The notes under the pieces were generated by a model. The model saw only the letters and a program-made list of their open reading frames with translations. It searched no databases and was not told the DNA's origin. From the NCBI RefSeq assembly GCF_900103635.1, contig NZ_FMXK01000012.1:1-64000 (forward strand): DNA of 64,000 bases, in the 5' to 3' direction. The position numbers and the translations under genes are program-made. Shown in pieces: positions 1-7,636 of this stretch; position 1 is the stretch's first letter, and each line of letters opens with the position of its first letter. The stretch comes from Butyrivibrio sp. INlla18 (lineage in GTDB: Bacteria; Bacillota; Clostridia; Lachnospirales; Lachnospiraceae).

Positions 1-266
1 GTAATCAAGCAGATGTAAGATGGCTTACGCCATTTACATCTGGCCAATAATAAGTAACAACTGAAGACATCTTGAAAGGGCTTCGGCCATTTCAAGGTTC
101 GAGCTATCTACGAGCAAGCTATGTCGGCACAGAGAAATCTGTGATCCACGCCGCTAGACGGTAGAGCTCACGGCGGACCATTGACCTGTTGGTAACCAAT
201 CCACGTATATCAGAGTGGCCAATGCCGGGAACTGATACTCCGAGGCTCTTTCAAGATGCCTTCAGA
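1..266. ncRNA. Candidate structured RNA, family unidentified, 5' end outside window
   Basis: No credible reading frame is present, but the stretch folds strongly. A hairpin pairs 10-18 and 20-24 with 29-42. A long-range helix pairs 61-78 with 248-265 (17 of 18 positions). A competing hairpin pairs 71-77 with 90-96, so the same strand has two partners. A GAAA tetraloop hairpin spans 128-143 and another hairpin spans 201-218. Positions 149-153 pair with 171-175, while the loop (161-169) can also pair with 101-111, which would make a pseudoknot. Strand is not decided; the plus strand is assumed because a terminator-like hairpin follows at 673. Large ornate RNAs such as ROOL and GOLLD, or the raiA motif, occur in such bacteria, but I recognise no diagnostic motif of any of them. 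Confidence 0.5.
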
Positions 267-670
267 AACAATTAAATACATTTGTAGTGATTCCTGTCAT
301 TTTTTACTTGACAGGAGGTCATTACATATCAGCTTGCAGAGTCACCTCTTGTTCCTGTTTACAAAGCCCGCCAAAAGCGGGCGTGACCACTTATTATAAA
401 TTCTTTACGCCCTGCTTCAAACAACGCAAACCGCATGCGTGTCAAAAACTGCTTATGAGCATAAGAAAATGGCGTTTTCTTGACAATCGTTCAAACCCAA
501 AACTTTACAGACAAAAATGAGTATTAAAGACGAGTTTGTTTCAAAGAATTTCAAAAGAAAAATAAATGCCATGAACTACAAAATTCGAAGGATGAGAAAA
601 AATATACTGTAGGGTAGCTGCCTGTGAGTCTGCGGTCGGGCACCCCATAGCATGCTCCCTACCACTAAAA
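267..670. other. Hairpin-rich non-coding stretch
   Basis: A 77-codon open frame at 287-520 has no ribosome binding site and an implausible composition, so I read this as non-coding. It holds perfect or near-perfect hairpins at 292-316 (TCCTGTCA arms), 366-382 (GCCCGC arms), 452-465 (CTTATG arms) and 463-481 (AAGAAAA arms, overlapping the previous one). A closing stem at 609-618/654-662 (GTAGGG-T-AGC with GCT-CCCTAC) encloses a GC-rich loop just before the terminator at 673. It may be the 3' part of the RNA that begins at the left edge, or a separate transcript. Confidence 0.35.
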
Positions 671-672
671 AA

Positions 673-707
673 GTGAGCCCCAAACCGACCTAGGGCTCAC
701 TTTTTCT
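673..707. terminator. Bidirectional terminator, GAGCCC family
   Basis: The stem GTGAGCCC/GGGCTCAC encloses a loop of about 12 nt (caaaccgaccta). It has A6 on the left and T5 on the right, so it can end transcripts from either side: the putative RNA from the left and the small membrane protein gene from the right. It belongs to the hairpin family also seen at 4898, 4951, 6610, 11459, 36463 and 39236. Confidence 0.7.
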
Positions 708-710
708 CGC

Positions 711-1067
711 TTAGTCTTTTTTGTGTCCTACTTTTTCAAGTGCACTTTTGATGATGAGTCCTGCTCCAAGAACGATTGGAACAAATACTAAAAGTACATC
801 GATGAGTGAAACATAACTAAAGTAAATTTCGGTGCCAAGCATTAGTGCAAGAACAAAAACAACTAATGATGCGATAAGGCATCCGATCGTGAATTTATTT
901 TTCTTTACTACTACTGCAATGGCAGAAAGAATAAGAAGCACCAAAACTATAGCTGATGTATTAACTCTGCCTATGCTGTAGAATCCAAATGATGATATTC
1001 TCATCATCTTGAAAAGCATAAATAAACCAATACATACAAGTGCCCAACCAATATTTCTTTTTGTCAT
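711..1067 (-). CDS. Small membrane protein of unknown function
   Basis: A 118-residue protein that is almost wholly hydrophobic. About four membrane helices are visible (near residues 8-22, 36-54, 60-77 and 85-105), with short basic loops and a charged C-terminus ending in KKD. A GGAGGT ribosome binding site precedes the ATG. It resembles the compact four-helix membrane proteins found near envelope-stress genes in Firmicutes, but I cannot assign a family. Its neighbours give no functional hint: the nuclease gene next to it is divergent. Confidence 0.7.
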   Translation of the reverse strand: MTKRNIGWALVCIGLFMLFKMMRISSFGFYSIGRVNTSAIVLVLLILSAIAVVVKKNKFTIGCLIASLVVFVLALMLGTEIYFSYVSLIDVLLVFVPIVLGAGLIIKSALEKVGHKKD

Positions 1068-1455
1068 ATCACAGTACCTCCATATCTGTATATATAAGTT
1101 TTCCCCTCAATAAAAAGTATAGATAAGAAACAACTATAACATAATACATAACCATGCAAATTAAAGTCAATATATACCGTTTTGTGCGCAAAATATAAGC
1201 GATAAAACCTAATATATTTACATTCAAACTGGAAAATGATAGAATAACCAAACGACAAATCTTATACACATAGAGGTATCGAGGCATTTCGCCATTTATC
1301 CCTATTGAATTTGAAGATATACTGAATATTACAACCAAAACATTTTGGCATGTTCCACTTTTTTGATCTTGTCATATTTCTTTTCTCTTTATTATTCATT
1401 ACTACCTCTCGTGTATTAGGATATGGCGCCAAAACTAATACTTAAGGAGGATTTA
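1068..1455. other. AT-rich intergenic region, no confident gene
   Basis: This gap separates divergent genes. A minus-strand frame of 89 codons (1069-1338) begins with TTG, lacks a ribosome binding site and ends inside the start region of the downstream gene. Its product would be hydrophobic, so a small membrane protein cannot be excluded, but support is poor. The plus-strand promoter of the Rpn gene should lie around 1360-1410, where weak -35/-10-like hexamers (TTGTCA and TATTAT) occur at short spacing. Confidence 0.4.
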
Positions 1456-2364
1456 ATGAAAAAAAGCAAACAAATTAGTAATAGCAAAACTGCTGATAGT
1501 GGAGGCAAGATTATATTTGAAAACCCTGTACTATGTTCTCAGCTCTTCAACGACTACGTAGACATGGAAGAATTAAAGAAGATTAAGCCTGAAGACATCG
1601 AAGATGTAACAGAAAGATTTATTCCTATGTTCACCGAACAAAGGGATGCAGATGTAATCAAAAAGGTGCACCTAGCAGAAAACAAAGAGATTTTCATAGC
1701 GCTGATTGAACACAAGTCCGGCGTAGACTATAATGTAATTATGCAGATACTCCGCTACATGGTCTATATTTGGGAGGACTATGAGCAAGAACAAAATAAG
1801 CTTATTCCTGGAGTATCACACACTAAGGATTTCAAATATCCACCCATTCTCCCTATTGTCTACTATGAAGGCAAAGATGAATGGACTGCAAGCAAGTCAC
1901 TATCTGAACGCATAGTATTAAACGATGCATTTGGAGATTATAAAAATCTAAAACTCCCTAAAGGTTACCTCGATGGCTTGTTTGAAAACTCTCCAGAAGA
2001 TGTTCTGAAAGTTATTGCAAGAGTTATTGCTGTAATACTAAGAAAGCAGAATGTTCCTGAGAATGATATCCAGGATTTGGTCGACAAGATTGAAAGGAGG
2101 CAGCATATGGGACTTTTCGATGATTGGGAAGGCTTTGATGTACAGGAAGAAAGACGAAATGGCGAAGAAATTAAACTAATCAAGCAGGTATCAAAGAAAA
2201 TATCTCTGAAACAAGATGCTGGTAAGATTGCTGCTGACCTTGTAGAAGATGAGGATCATATCAAAAGAATATATGATATCGCTATCAAATATGCTCCAGA
2301 CTATGATCCCGAAAAAATATATAACGAACTGATTAGCAAAAATAAAGCAATTGTTAAAAGCTAA
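1456..2364 (+). CDS. Rpn family recombination-promoting nuclease / putative transposase (YhgA-like, PD-(D/E)XK)
   Basis: A 302-residue protein of the Rpn/Transposase_31 family. Known members are metal-dependent DNA endonucleases that raise RecA-independent recombination, and some act in phage defence. The N-terminal nuclease core is recognisable in residues 60-140: a D (DADVIKKVHL), the E-H-K signature in ALIEHKSG, the QILRYMVYIWEDY helix and the PPILPIVYYEG strand. The start is set by AAGGAGG at 1444-1450; an in-frame ATG at 1423 has no such site. The C-terminal 85 residues are preceded by a second strong ribosome binding site inside the gene (see 2107-2364). The gene stands alone and ends in a GGGACGG hairpin. 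Confidence 0.85.
   Translation: MKKSKQISNSKTADSGGKIIFENPVLCSQLFNDYVDMEELKKIKPEDIEDVTERFIPMFTEQRDADVIKKVHLAENKEIFIALIEHKSGVDYNVIMQILRYMVYIWEDYEQEQNKLIPGVSHTKDFKYPPILPIVYYEGKDEWTASKSLSERIVLNDAFGDYKNLKLPKGYLDGLFENSPEDVLKVIARVIAVILRKQNVPENDIQDLVDKIERRQHMGLFDDWEGFDVQEERRNGEEIKLIKQVSKKISLKQDAGKIAADLVEDEDHIKRIYDIAIKYAPDYDPEKIYNELISKNKAIVKS
2107..2364 (+). CDS. Putative internal Rpn short product (intragenic antitoxin candidate)
   Basis: Inside the Rpn gene and in the same frame, AAAGGAGG (2093-2100) lies six bases before ATG 2107. This is as good as any ribosome binding site in the window. It would give an 85-residue, highly charged C-terminal product starting MGLFDDWEG and lacking the nuclease core. 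In characterised Rpn genes an internally started C-terminal product binds and inhibits the full-length nuclease, so this layout matches an intragenic toxin-antitoxin. The sequence shows the site, the frame and the position; the inhibitory role is inferred from the family. Confidence 0.65.
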   Translation: MGLFDDWEGFDVQEERRNGEEIKLIKQVSKKISLKQDAGKIAADLVEDEDHIKRIYDIAIKYAPDYDPEKIYNELISKNKAIVKS

Positions 2365-2383
2365 TAGTACAAAAGGCACATAG

Positions 2384-2412
2384 AAAAGGGACGGTTTTAA
2401 GCCGTCCCCTTT
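2384..2412. terminator. Bidirectional terminator, GGGACGG family
   Basis: Perfect 7-bp stem GGGACGG/CCGTCCC with loop TTTTAAG, flanked by AAAA and CTTTT. It lies between the converging Rpn and ABC exporter genes and can serve both. An identical hairpin is at 6579-6609. Confidence 0.85.
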
Positions 2413-2428
2413 TCTCCTATAACCACTC

Positions 2429-4114
2429 TCACGCCATTTTGCACAGTGCTTTAAAGTAACCATCATTTTCAATCAGTTCATCATATGTTCCCATTTCAAC
2501 AACTTTCCCATCTCTCATTGCTATTATGGTATCGTATTGTTTCAATATATCTTTATCTAATAAATGTGTTACCACTATACGTATCGCATCAGTTATTCCA
2601 ACTATTTCTTTGGAAATATCATAAGCATTCTGTTTATCCAAAGATGACCAAGGTTCATCAGCTATTATAACCTTTGCTTTTTTCAATATGCTTCTAGCAA
2701 TAGATATTCTCTGCTTTTCACCTCCAGAAAGATGCTTCCCATTTTCACCACACAAAAATTCCTGACCTCTTTCTGAGATAATATTTTTGATATTTGCTTT
2801 ATCTTCAGCACTCTCAACATCTTTTCTAGGAAAATCTTTAAACATTTTTATGTTATCTTCTATTGACGCATCAAATACAAAAACTTCCTGCTCTATATCC
2901 GATATAAGCTTTGCAAGACTTTCTTTTTCAATAGTCTTTAAATCATGATCATCATATCTAATTGCCCCCTCGTATATGTCAGTACTTCCTCTTAACAAAT
3001 TTAATAATGATGTTTTCCCAGATCCCGAGCCTCCTACTATCGCATAGCTTCGACCAGGTTCAAATTCTAAAGAAATATCTTTTAAAACTGTATTATTTTC
3101 ATTATATCCAAAAGACACATGTTCCAAAACTATTCCTTTTGAAATATCCTCAGAAACTTTTATACCTTTTTCCAATTTATCATCGATTTTGACCTTTTCT
3201 TCCATCTTTTCTATGAGCGCAATAGCAGCTTTTCTTGATGAAAGTAACGATGGCACCTCTGCTATCGGTGTAACAATAAAATTCATAAGATTTACAAATA
3301 GTAATACCGTTCCAGCATCAATTCCTCTTCCTGTTACAACCATCCATACTCCTGCAAAGAAGATTCCAAACTGAGCAAATAGACTGACAATCATTCCAAT
3401 CATCCCTACTAAGATTTTAATAGCATTTCTTTTACATTTAATTTCTTCAAGCTCATCATTTTGCCCACATACAACACTGAGAATTTCTTTTTCCGCTTGA
3501 AAACTCTTAATTACTGAAAATCCTTGAAAACAATCCTTTAGCAATGCGACAAAATCAACATTTTTCTCTGACACTTCTTTTTCAGCAGGAACAAGACTTC
3601 TTCCTGTAAGCATCGAAGTTGCCATTGGTATGATAATAAGTAATATCACTATTCCAGTTAATGTATACGATGCAATCAGCATCAAAGTTATAGCGCCAAC
3701 AAAATAAACTATATCTTTTATCAAGATAAAAGATGCATCAAGATAATTCGCTTCAATCGTGTTTAAATCATTTGTCAAACCTGACAATAATACAGATGTA
3801 TCCTCTTCTTTAAGATAAAACTGCTTTTTTCTTAAGATATTATCCATCATAGAATTCTTATAGTTAGTTAGTGCCTTCTTCATAAAAATAGGTTTGAATA
3901 TGCAGATAAATACATAAGAAGCGCTAAGTAAAAATAGAAAAAGCACTATCATCATAGTTATTTCTTTTAGCGACTTAACATCTGTACCTGATATGGTATT
4001 TATCATAGCCTTAAGAATTAGTGATATCCCCAACATCAATATCCCTTGAAGGATTGTGAATACTAGTGTCACAACAAAAGGTAATACGTTTTTTGTGTAA
4101 AATACTTTTTTCAT
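2429..4114 (-). CDS. ABC exporter, fused membrane and ATPase domains
   Basis: A 561-residue half-transporter. Residues 1-310 hold about six membrane helices of the ABC exporter type. Residues 325-561 form the nucleotide-binding domain: Walker A GGSGSGKTS, Q-loop glutamine in ISDIEQEVFVF, signature LSGGEKQR, Walker B VIIADEP and the switch histidine in VVTHLL. It should work as a homodimer exporting a lipid, drug or peptide; no peptidase domain is present. The adjacent tetR gene is transcribed in the same direction and an operator palindrome lies directly before this gene, so substrate-induced derepression is likely. A ribosome binding site (AAGGAG) precedes the ATG. Confidence 0.9.
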   Translation of the reverse strand: MKKVFYTKNVLPFVVTLVFTILQGILMLGISLILKAMINTISGTDVKSLKEITMMIVLFLFLLSASYVFICIFKPIFMKKALTNYKNSMMDNILRKKQFYLKEEDTSVLLSGLTNDLNTIEANYLDASFILIKDIVYFVGAITLMLIASYTLTGIVILLIIIPMATSMLTGRSLVPAEKEVSEKNVDFVALLKDCFQGFSVIKSFQAEKEILSVVCGQNDELEEIKCKRNAIKILVGMIGMIVSLFAQFGIFFAGVWMVVTGRGIDAGTVLLFVNLMNFIVTPIAEVPSLLSSRKAAIALIEKMEEKVKIDDKLEKGIKVSEDISKGIVLEHVSFGYNENNTVLKDISLEFEPGRSYAIVGGSGSGKTSLLNLLRGSTDIYEGAIRYDDHDLKTIEKESLAKLISDIEQEVFVFDASIEDNIKMFKDFPRKDVESAEDKANIKNIISERGQEFLCGENGKHLSGGEKQRISIARSILKKAKVIIADEPWSSLDKQNAYDISKEIVGITDAIRIVVTHLLDKDILKQYDTIIAMRDGKVVEMGTYDELIENDGYFKALCKMA

Positions 4115-4133
4115 GTACTATAATCTCCTTTTT

Positions 4134-4155
4134 CATACATTCGTTCGGTATGTAT
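4134..4155. promoter_or_regulatory. TetR operator before the ABC exporter gene
   Basis: Inverted repeat CATACA...TATGTAT with a 9-nt centre (ttcgttcgg). The same outer half-sites occur upstream of the tetR gene itself at 4837-4858, which is the expected pattern for an autoregulated TetR repressor controlling its neighbour. Confidence 0.7.
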
Positions 4156-4190
4156 ACTGCAAAAATAAAAATTGTCTTTTACGACAATCT

Positions 4191-4826
4191 TTATTTCAAC
4201 AATCTTTTTGTGTTCTCTATATACTCATCAGTAAATATTGGAACTCCTAATTTATCGAAAAGTTCTTTGATAAATTCCAACTTCTTAACCATCTCCTCTT
4301 GTGTAGCAGGAAACACAGATGGCATCATCCATAACTCCAATAACGGCACCAATTCAGAAATCTCTTTTGTATATGGAGTACTGATCGAATTATCTGTTTT
4401 TGCTTCTTCAAGCAATTTATAAAACTCAGGTGCTAGATATTTTCTATTAGATTCAATGGAACTAGCTAAAATCCTTGGGTTTTTTAGAAGAGGAATTATC
4501 TCATTACTAATCTTCTTATTATCTGGTTTACTCTGTTTCTTTTGATTGTAGCTAATCGCTGTCTGTAACTTCTGCAAACCATTAAGGCTATCATCATTCT
4601 CAACTATTTTAAAGGGATTATCTTTGCTAAAAATACGTCCTTCAATAGCAGATAAAATTGCTTCTTTACTATCAAAATGATGATAAATGGCACCTTTAGA
4701 TAGCCCATCCAAACTATCAACAATATCCTGAATGGTGGTATTATCATATCCTTTTTCCAAAAAAAGGCGCTCCGAAACATCTAATATCTTTTCTACAGTT
4801 TGTTCTGGATACTTATTTCTCGCCAT
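4191..4826 (-). CDS. TetR/AcrR family transcriptional regulator
   Basis: A 211-residue TetR-type repressor. The helix-turn-helix is clear in residues 10-55 (KILDVSERLFLEKGYDNTT, then LSKGAIYHHFDSKEAIL). The C-terminal half is the family's variable ligand-binding and dimerisation domain. It lies immediately upstream of the ABC exporter gene on the same strand, and matching palindromes precede both genes. The likely role is repression of the exporter and of itself until a toxic ligand binds. GAGG precedes the ATG. Confidence 0.9.
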   Translation of the reverse strand: MARNKYPEQTVEKILDVSERLFLEKGYDNTTIQDIVDSLDGLSKGAIYHHFDSKEAILSAIEGRIFSKDNPFKIVENDDSLNGLQKLQTAISYNQKKQSKPDNKKISNEIIPLLKNPRILASSIESNRKYLAPEFYKLLEEAKTDNSISTPYTKEISELVPLLELWMMPSVFPATQEEMVKKLEFIKELFDKLGVPIFTDEYIENTKRLLK

Positions 4827-4836
4827 AGGTTACCCT

Positions 4837-4858
4837 CATACATACTCTTGGTATGTAT
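4837..4858. promoter_or_regulatory. TetR operator before tetR
   Basis: ATACATAC-tcttg-GTATGTAT is a perfect 8-bp inverted repeat directly upstream of the tetR start codon. It shares the CATACA...TATGTAT half-sites with the copy before the exporter gene. Confidence 0.7.
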
Positions 4859-4871
4859 AATACCAATTTCT

Positions 4872-4977
4872 ATTATCACAGTCAATAGCATATTTTTGAG
4901 CCCTAACCTCCGTCCCTAGGGCTCATTATCACAGTCAATAGCATATTTTTGAGCCCTAACCTCCGTCCCTAGGGCTC
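4872..4977. repeat. Exact 53-bp tandem duplication carrying two GAGCCC hairpins
   Basis: Units 4872-4924 and 4925-4977 are identical. Each starts ATTATCACAGTC and ends in a hairpin with stem GAGCCCTA/TAGGGCTC (4898-4924 and 4951-4977). Only the second copy is followed by a T run (ATTTTATA). The unit lies between the divergent tetR and lipoprotein genes, so it does not obviously terminate either. Identity of the copies means the duplication is recent. Confidence 0.9.
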
Positions 4978-5072
4978 ATTTTATATACATTTTATTATAC
5001 TTTTAAGTTGGATTTAGGTTCGCTATTCATAATGCACTCATAACAAACAATTCATTTGCAAGGAGAAACATT

Positions 5073-6566
5073 ATGAAAAAATTAGAAGTAAAAAAGTTAA
5101 TCCCATATGTAGGACTTATGGTTATGTGTGCTACTGTTACAGGCTGTGTTCAAAAAGAAGCTACACAGTCAACAACAGAAACTACTATTTCTACAGAAGA
5201 TATAAGTAGCGAGGAAATGCCTGAAGGTGAAGTTCCAGAGATGCCAGAAGGTGAAGCTCCAAATGGAGAAAGACCTGATGGTGCACCTGATAAGCCTGAC
5301 GGAGAAGCCCCAGACGGTGCTCCTGGCGGTGGTTTTGGCGGCGGCGGAATGAGTAGTGCTGATATAGATTACTCAGGTGCTGTAGAGATCACAAGTAGCG
5401 ACTCCCAGAAAGGCAAGACTTATTCAAGCACCACAGCTGACGAATCAGCTCTTTTGATAGAAACTTCTGAAGACGTCACTATTACAGATGCAACTGTTAC
5501 TAAGACTGGAGACTCAGACGGCGGTGATAACTGCAACTTCTATGGCCTTAACGCAGCTGTTCTGGTAAAAGATGGCTCAACAACCACTATCCCAGGTGGC
5601 ACTATCACATCTGATGCTGACGGAGCAAACGGTGTCTTTTCCTATGGTGGTAACGGCGGTCAGAACGGGGCTGCCGGTGATGGCACAACAATTAACATTT
5701 CTGATACAGTGATCACAACAACTGGTGATGGTTCAGGCGGAATCATGACAACAGGCGGCGGTGTCACAAATGCCAAGAATCTTACAATTACAACAAGTGG
5801 TCAGTCATCTGCTGCCATCAGAACTGACAGAGGAGGCGGAACAGTTACTGTAGATGGAGGAACCTATACTACTAACGGTCTTGGCTCTCCTTCTATCTAT
5901 TCAACTGCAGACATTACTGTTTCAAATGCAACACTAGTTTCAAACCTCTCAGAAGCAGTCTGTATTGAAGGTATGAACTCTATCACACTCACAGACTGCG
6001 ACATGACTGCAAACAATACTCAGATGAACGGAAATGCTACTTTCCTTGACTCTATCATGATCTACCAGTCTATGTCAGGTGACGCCGACAGCGGTACATC
6101 AACCTTTGATATGACAGGTGGCTCACTTACAAGCAAAAATGGTCATGTATTCCATGTAACTAACACTAATGCTGTTATCAACCTTGAAAACGTAAAGATC
6201 ACAAATAAAGACTCTGACAATATTCTTCTTTCAGTATGTGACGATGGTTGGAATGGTTCTGATAACATTGCAACATTAAATGCAGTAGATCAGACACTTG
6301 AAGGAACAATCCTTGTAGGCGATAATTCTACTCTTACACTTAATCTCACTAAGGGATCAAGCTTTACTGGCACAATAAGCGGTGATATTACAAACGCAAA
6401 AGGCACTACAGTTTCAACAGAGATTGGAGAAGTTAACGTAACTCTTGATAGCACAAGCACATGGACACTTACAGCTGATACATACATCACATCATTTGAT
6501 GGAAACATCTCAAATGTTGTATCTAACGGATATACTCTATACGTAAACGGCGTAGCAATGAACTGA
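5073..6566 (+). CDS. Secreted lipoprotein with acidic/proline/glycine stalk and beta-helix domain
   Basis: A 497-residue protein. The N-terminus is a lipoprotein signal with lipobox TVTGC (Cys about 25). Residues 28-95 form a Thr- then Glu/Pro/Gly-rich linker with repeated PEGE and PDG motifs ending in a glycine run. Residues 95-497 are Thr/Asn/Gly/Asp-rich with short repeating strands (VTITDATV, TINISDTVI, NLTITTSG), typical of a right-handed parallel beta-helix. This points to a surface-anchored adhesin or carbohydrate-binding protein; no catalytic motif is visible. AAGGAG precedes the ATG, and the gene ends before two consecutive hairpins. The function is inferred from the fold only. Confidence 0.75.
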   Translation: MKKLEVKKLIPYVGLMVMCATVTGCVQKEATQSTTETTISTEDISSEEMPEGEVPEMPEGEAPNGERPDGAPDKPDGEAPDGAPGGGFGGGGMSSADIDYSGAVEITSSDSQKGKTYSSTTADESALLIETSEDVTITDATVTKTGDSDGGDNCNFYGLNAAVLVKDGSTTTIPGGTITSDADGANGVFSYGGNGGQNGAAGDGTTINISDTVITTTGDGSGGIMTTGGGVTNAKNLTITTSGQSSAAIRTDRGGGTVTVDGGTYTTNGLGSPSIYSTADITVSNATLVSNLSEAVCIEGMNSITLTDCDMTANNTQMNGNATFLDSIMIYQSMSGDADSGTSTFDMTGGSLTSKNGHVFHVTNTNAVINLENVKITNKDSDNILLSVCDDGWNGSDNIATLNAVDQTLEGTILVGDNSTLTLNLTKGSSFTGTISGDITNAKGTTVSTEIGEVNVTLDSTSTWTLTADTYITSFDGNISNVVSNGYTLYVNGVAMN

Positions 6567-6578
6567 AATATATAACAC

Positions 6579-6609
6579 AAAAGGGACGGTTTTAAGCCGT
6601 CCCCTTTTT
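6579..6609. terminator. Bidirectional terminator, GGGACGG family
   Basis: Stem GGGACGG/CCGTCCC with loop TTTTAAG, identical to the copy at 2384. It has AAAA on the left and CTTTTT on the right, and lies between the converging lipoprotein and asparaginase genes. Confidence 0.85.
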
Positions 6610-6640
6610 GAGCCCTAACCTCCGTCCCTGGGGCTCATTT
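6610..6640 (+). terminator. GAGCCC-family hairpin overlapping the asparaginase stop codon
   Basis: GAGCCC...GGGCTC stem followed by ATTTT on the plus strand, directly after the GGGACGG hairpin. The stop codon of the minus-strand asparaginase gene lies in the right arm. The loop CCTCCGTCCC carries the heptamer CCGTCCC, which is also the 3' arm of the neighbouring hairpin. Confidence 0.65.
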
Positions 6641-7636
6641 TCTGACAGTCATTTCGCCTGCCATATTAATTGAATAATAATCTCTAATTTCTGAGCTGTT
6701 ATCTGTCATGCCAAGGATCCACATGAGCTTGGTAAGGGCTGCTTCACTGGTCATATCATGGGCTTCTAACGCTCCGATCTCGAGAGTTCTTTTACCAGTT
6801 TCATAGACGTCCATCTTGGAGCCTTCGTATCTGCACTGAGTTCCAACAACTACTGTCATGCCGCCCTTAATGAGCTTATCAAGGGTTCCGATGAAGTCGT
6901 GCTTTACAAATGGCATACCGCCAATTCCATAGGCCTCAATATAAAGACCTTTGTAGCCCTGATCAGCAATACTTTCAAGGAAGCTCCTGTGAATGCCTGG
7001 GAACATCTTGATCATGCAGACTTTATCAGAAAATGTATTAGAAAGCTTGAAGATTCCGCTTCTTTCTGGAACTGCCTTCTCATCTATTGTCATACCAAGG
7101 GAGCTGATAGTTGCAATGTTTGGATAATTGATACTTTCAAAGGCATCAAAGCTAAGGGATCTTACTTTTGAAGCTCTGCAGCCCAGCATTACCTTACGAT
7201 TAAATGCCACAAACACGCCAGGAATCTGGCTTGCTGCCATATGGATAGCACATCTGCAGTTCTCCATAGCATCAGCTATAGGATTAGTGATAGATAGCTG
7301 AGAGCCAGTAATTACTACAGGTATACCAATGTTTCTGAGCATAAATGATAGCATTGATGAAGTATATGCAAGTGTATCCGTTCCATGGATCACAACTATT
7401 CCATCGTAGTCATTTCTACATTCACTGATGCGCTCTGCAAGCTTGCACCAGTCCTCTGGGAAAATATTGGCACTATCAAGGCTGCAGAAATCTTCTATCT
7501 CGATGTCAGTATCACCTGATACCATCTGCAGTTCTTTTTGCATGTCATATATGGATAAGCCTGGGATCAGGCCATTACTCTTCATGACTGACGACAATGT
7601 GCCGCCTGTATTTATGATCAGAATCTTTTTACTCAC
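6635..7636 (-). CDS. ansA: Type I L-asparaginase
   Basis: A 333-residue cytoplasmic asparaginase that hydrolyses L-asparagine to aspartate and ammonia. The two catalytic threonine motifs are present: NTGGTLSS (Thr10) and HGTDTLAYT (Thr86-Asp87). No signal peptide is present, which fits the type I enzyme. The start is GTG, with AGAGGA seven bases upstream, and it overlaps the end of the preceding HAD-like gene by 8 bases, so translation is probably coupled. It is the last gene of a three-gene operon after an RpiB-like and a HAD-like gene, an unusual pairing. Confidence 0.9.
   Translation of the reverse strand: MSKKILIINTGGTLSSVMKSNGLIPGLSIYDMQKELQMVSGDTDIEIEDFCSLDSANIFPEDWCKLAERISECRNDYDGIVVIHGTDTLAYTSSMLSFMLRNIGIPVVITGSQLSITNPIADAMENCRCAIHMAASQIPGVFVAFNRKVMLGCRASKVRSLSFDAFESINYPNIATISSLGMTIDEKAVPERSGIFKLSNTFSDKVCMIKMFPGIHRSFLESIADQGYKGLYIEAYGIGGMPFVKHDFIGTLDKLIKGGMTVVVGTQCRYEGSKMDVYETGKRTLEIGALEAHDMTSEAALTKLMWILGMTDNSSEIRDYYSINMAGEMTVRK

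Noticed and set aside
1..266. RNase P RNA, tmRNA, T-box or cobalamin riboswitch
   Set aside because: None of their conserved core sequences could be found in the stretch.
287..520. 77-codon plus-strand open frame
   Set aside because: No ribosome binding site, odd composition rich in Cys, Lys and aromatic residues, and it runs through several strong hairpins; non-coding RNA is the better reading.
1069..1338. 89-codon minus-strand hydrophobic frame
   Set aside because: TTG start without a ribosome binding site in very AT-rich DNA; hydrophobicity is expected from T-rich sequence.
1456..2364. Rpn gene considered as part of an active transposon
   Set aside because: No terminal inverted repeats or target-site duplications seen; the family is better described as nuclease/defence genes.
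4872..4977. Tandem repeat considered as a CRISPR array
   Set aside because: Only two units, directly abutting with no spacer, and no cas genes nearby.
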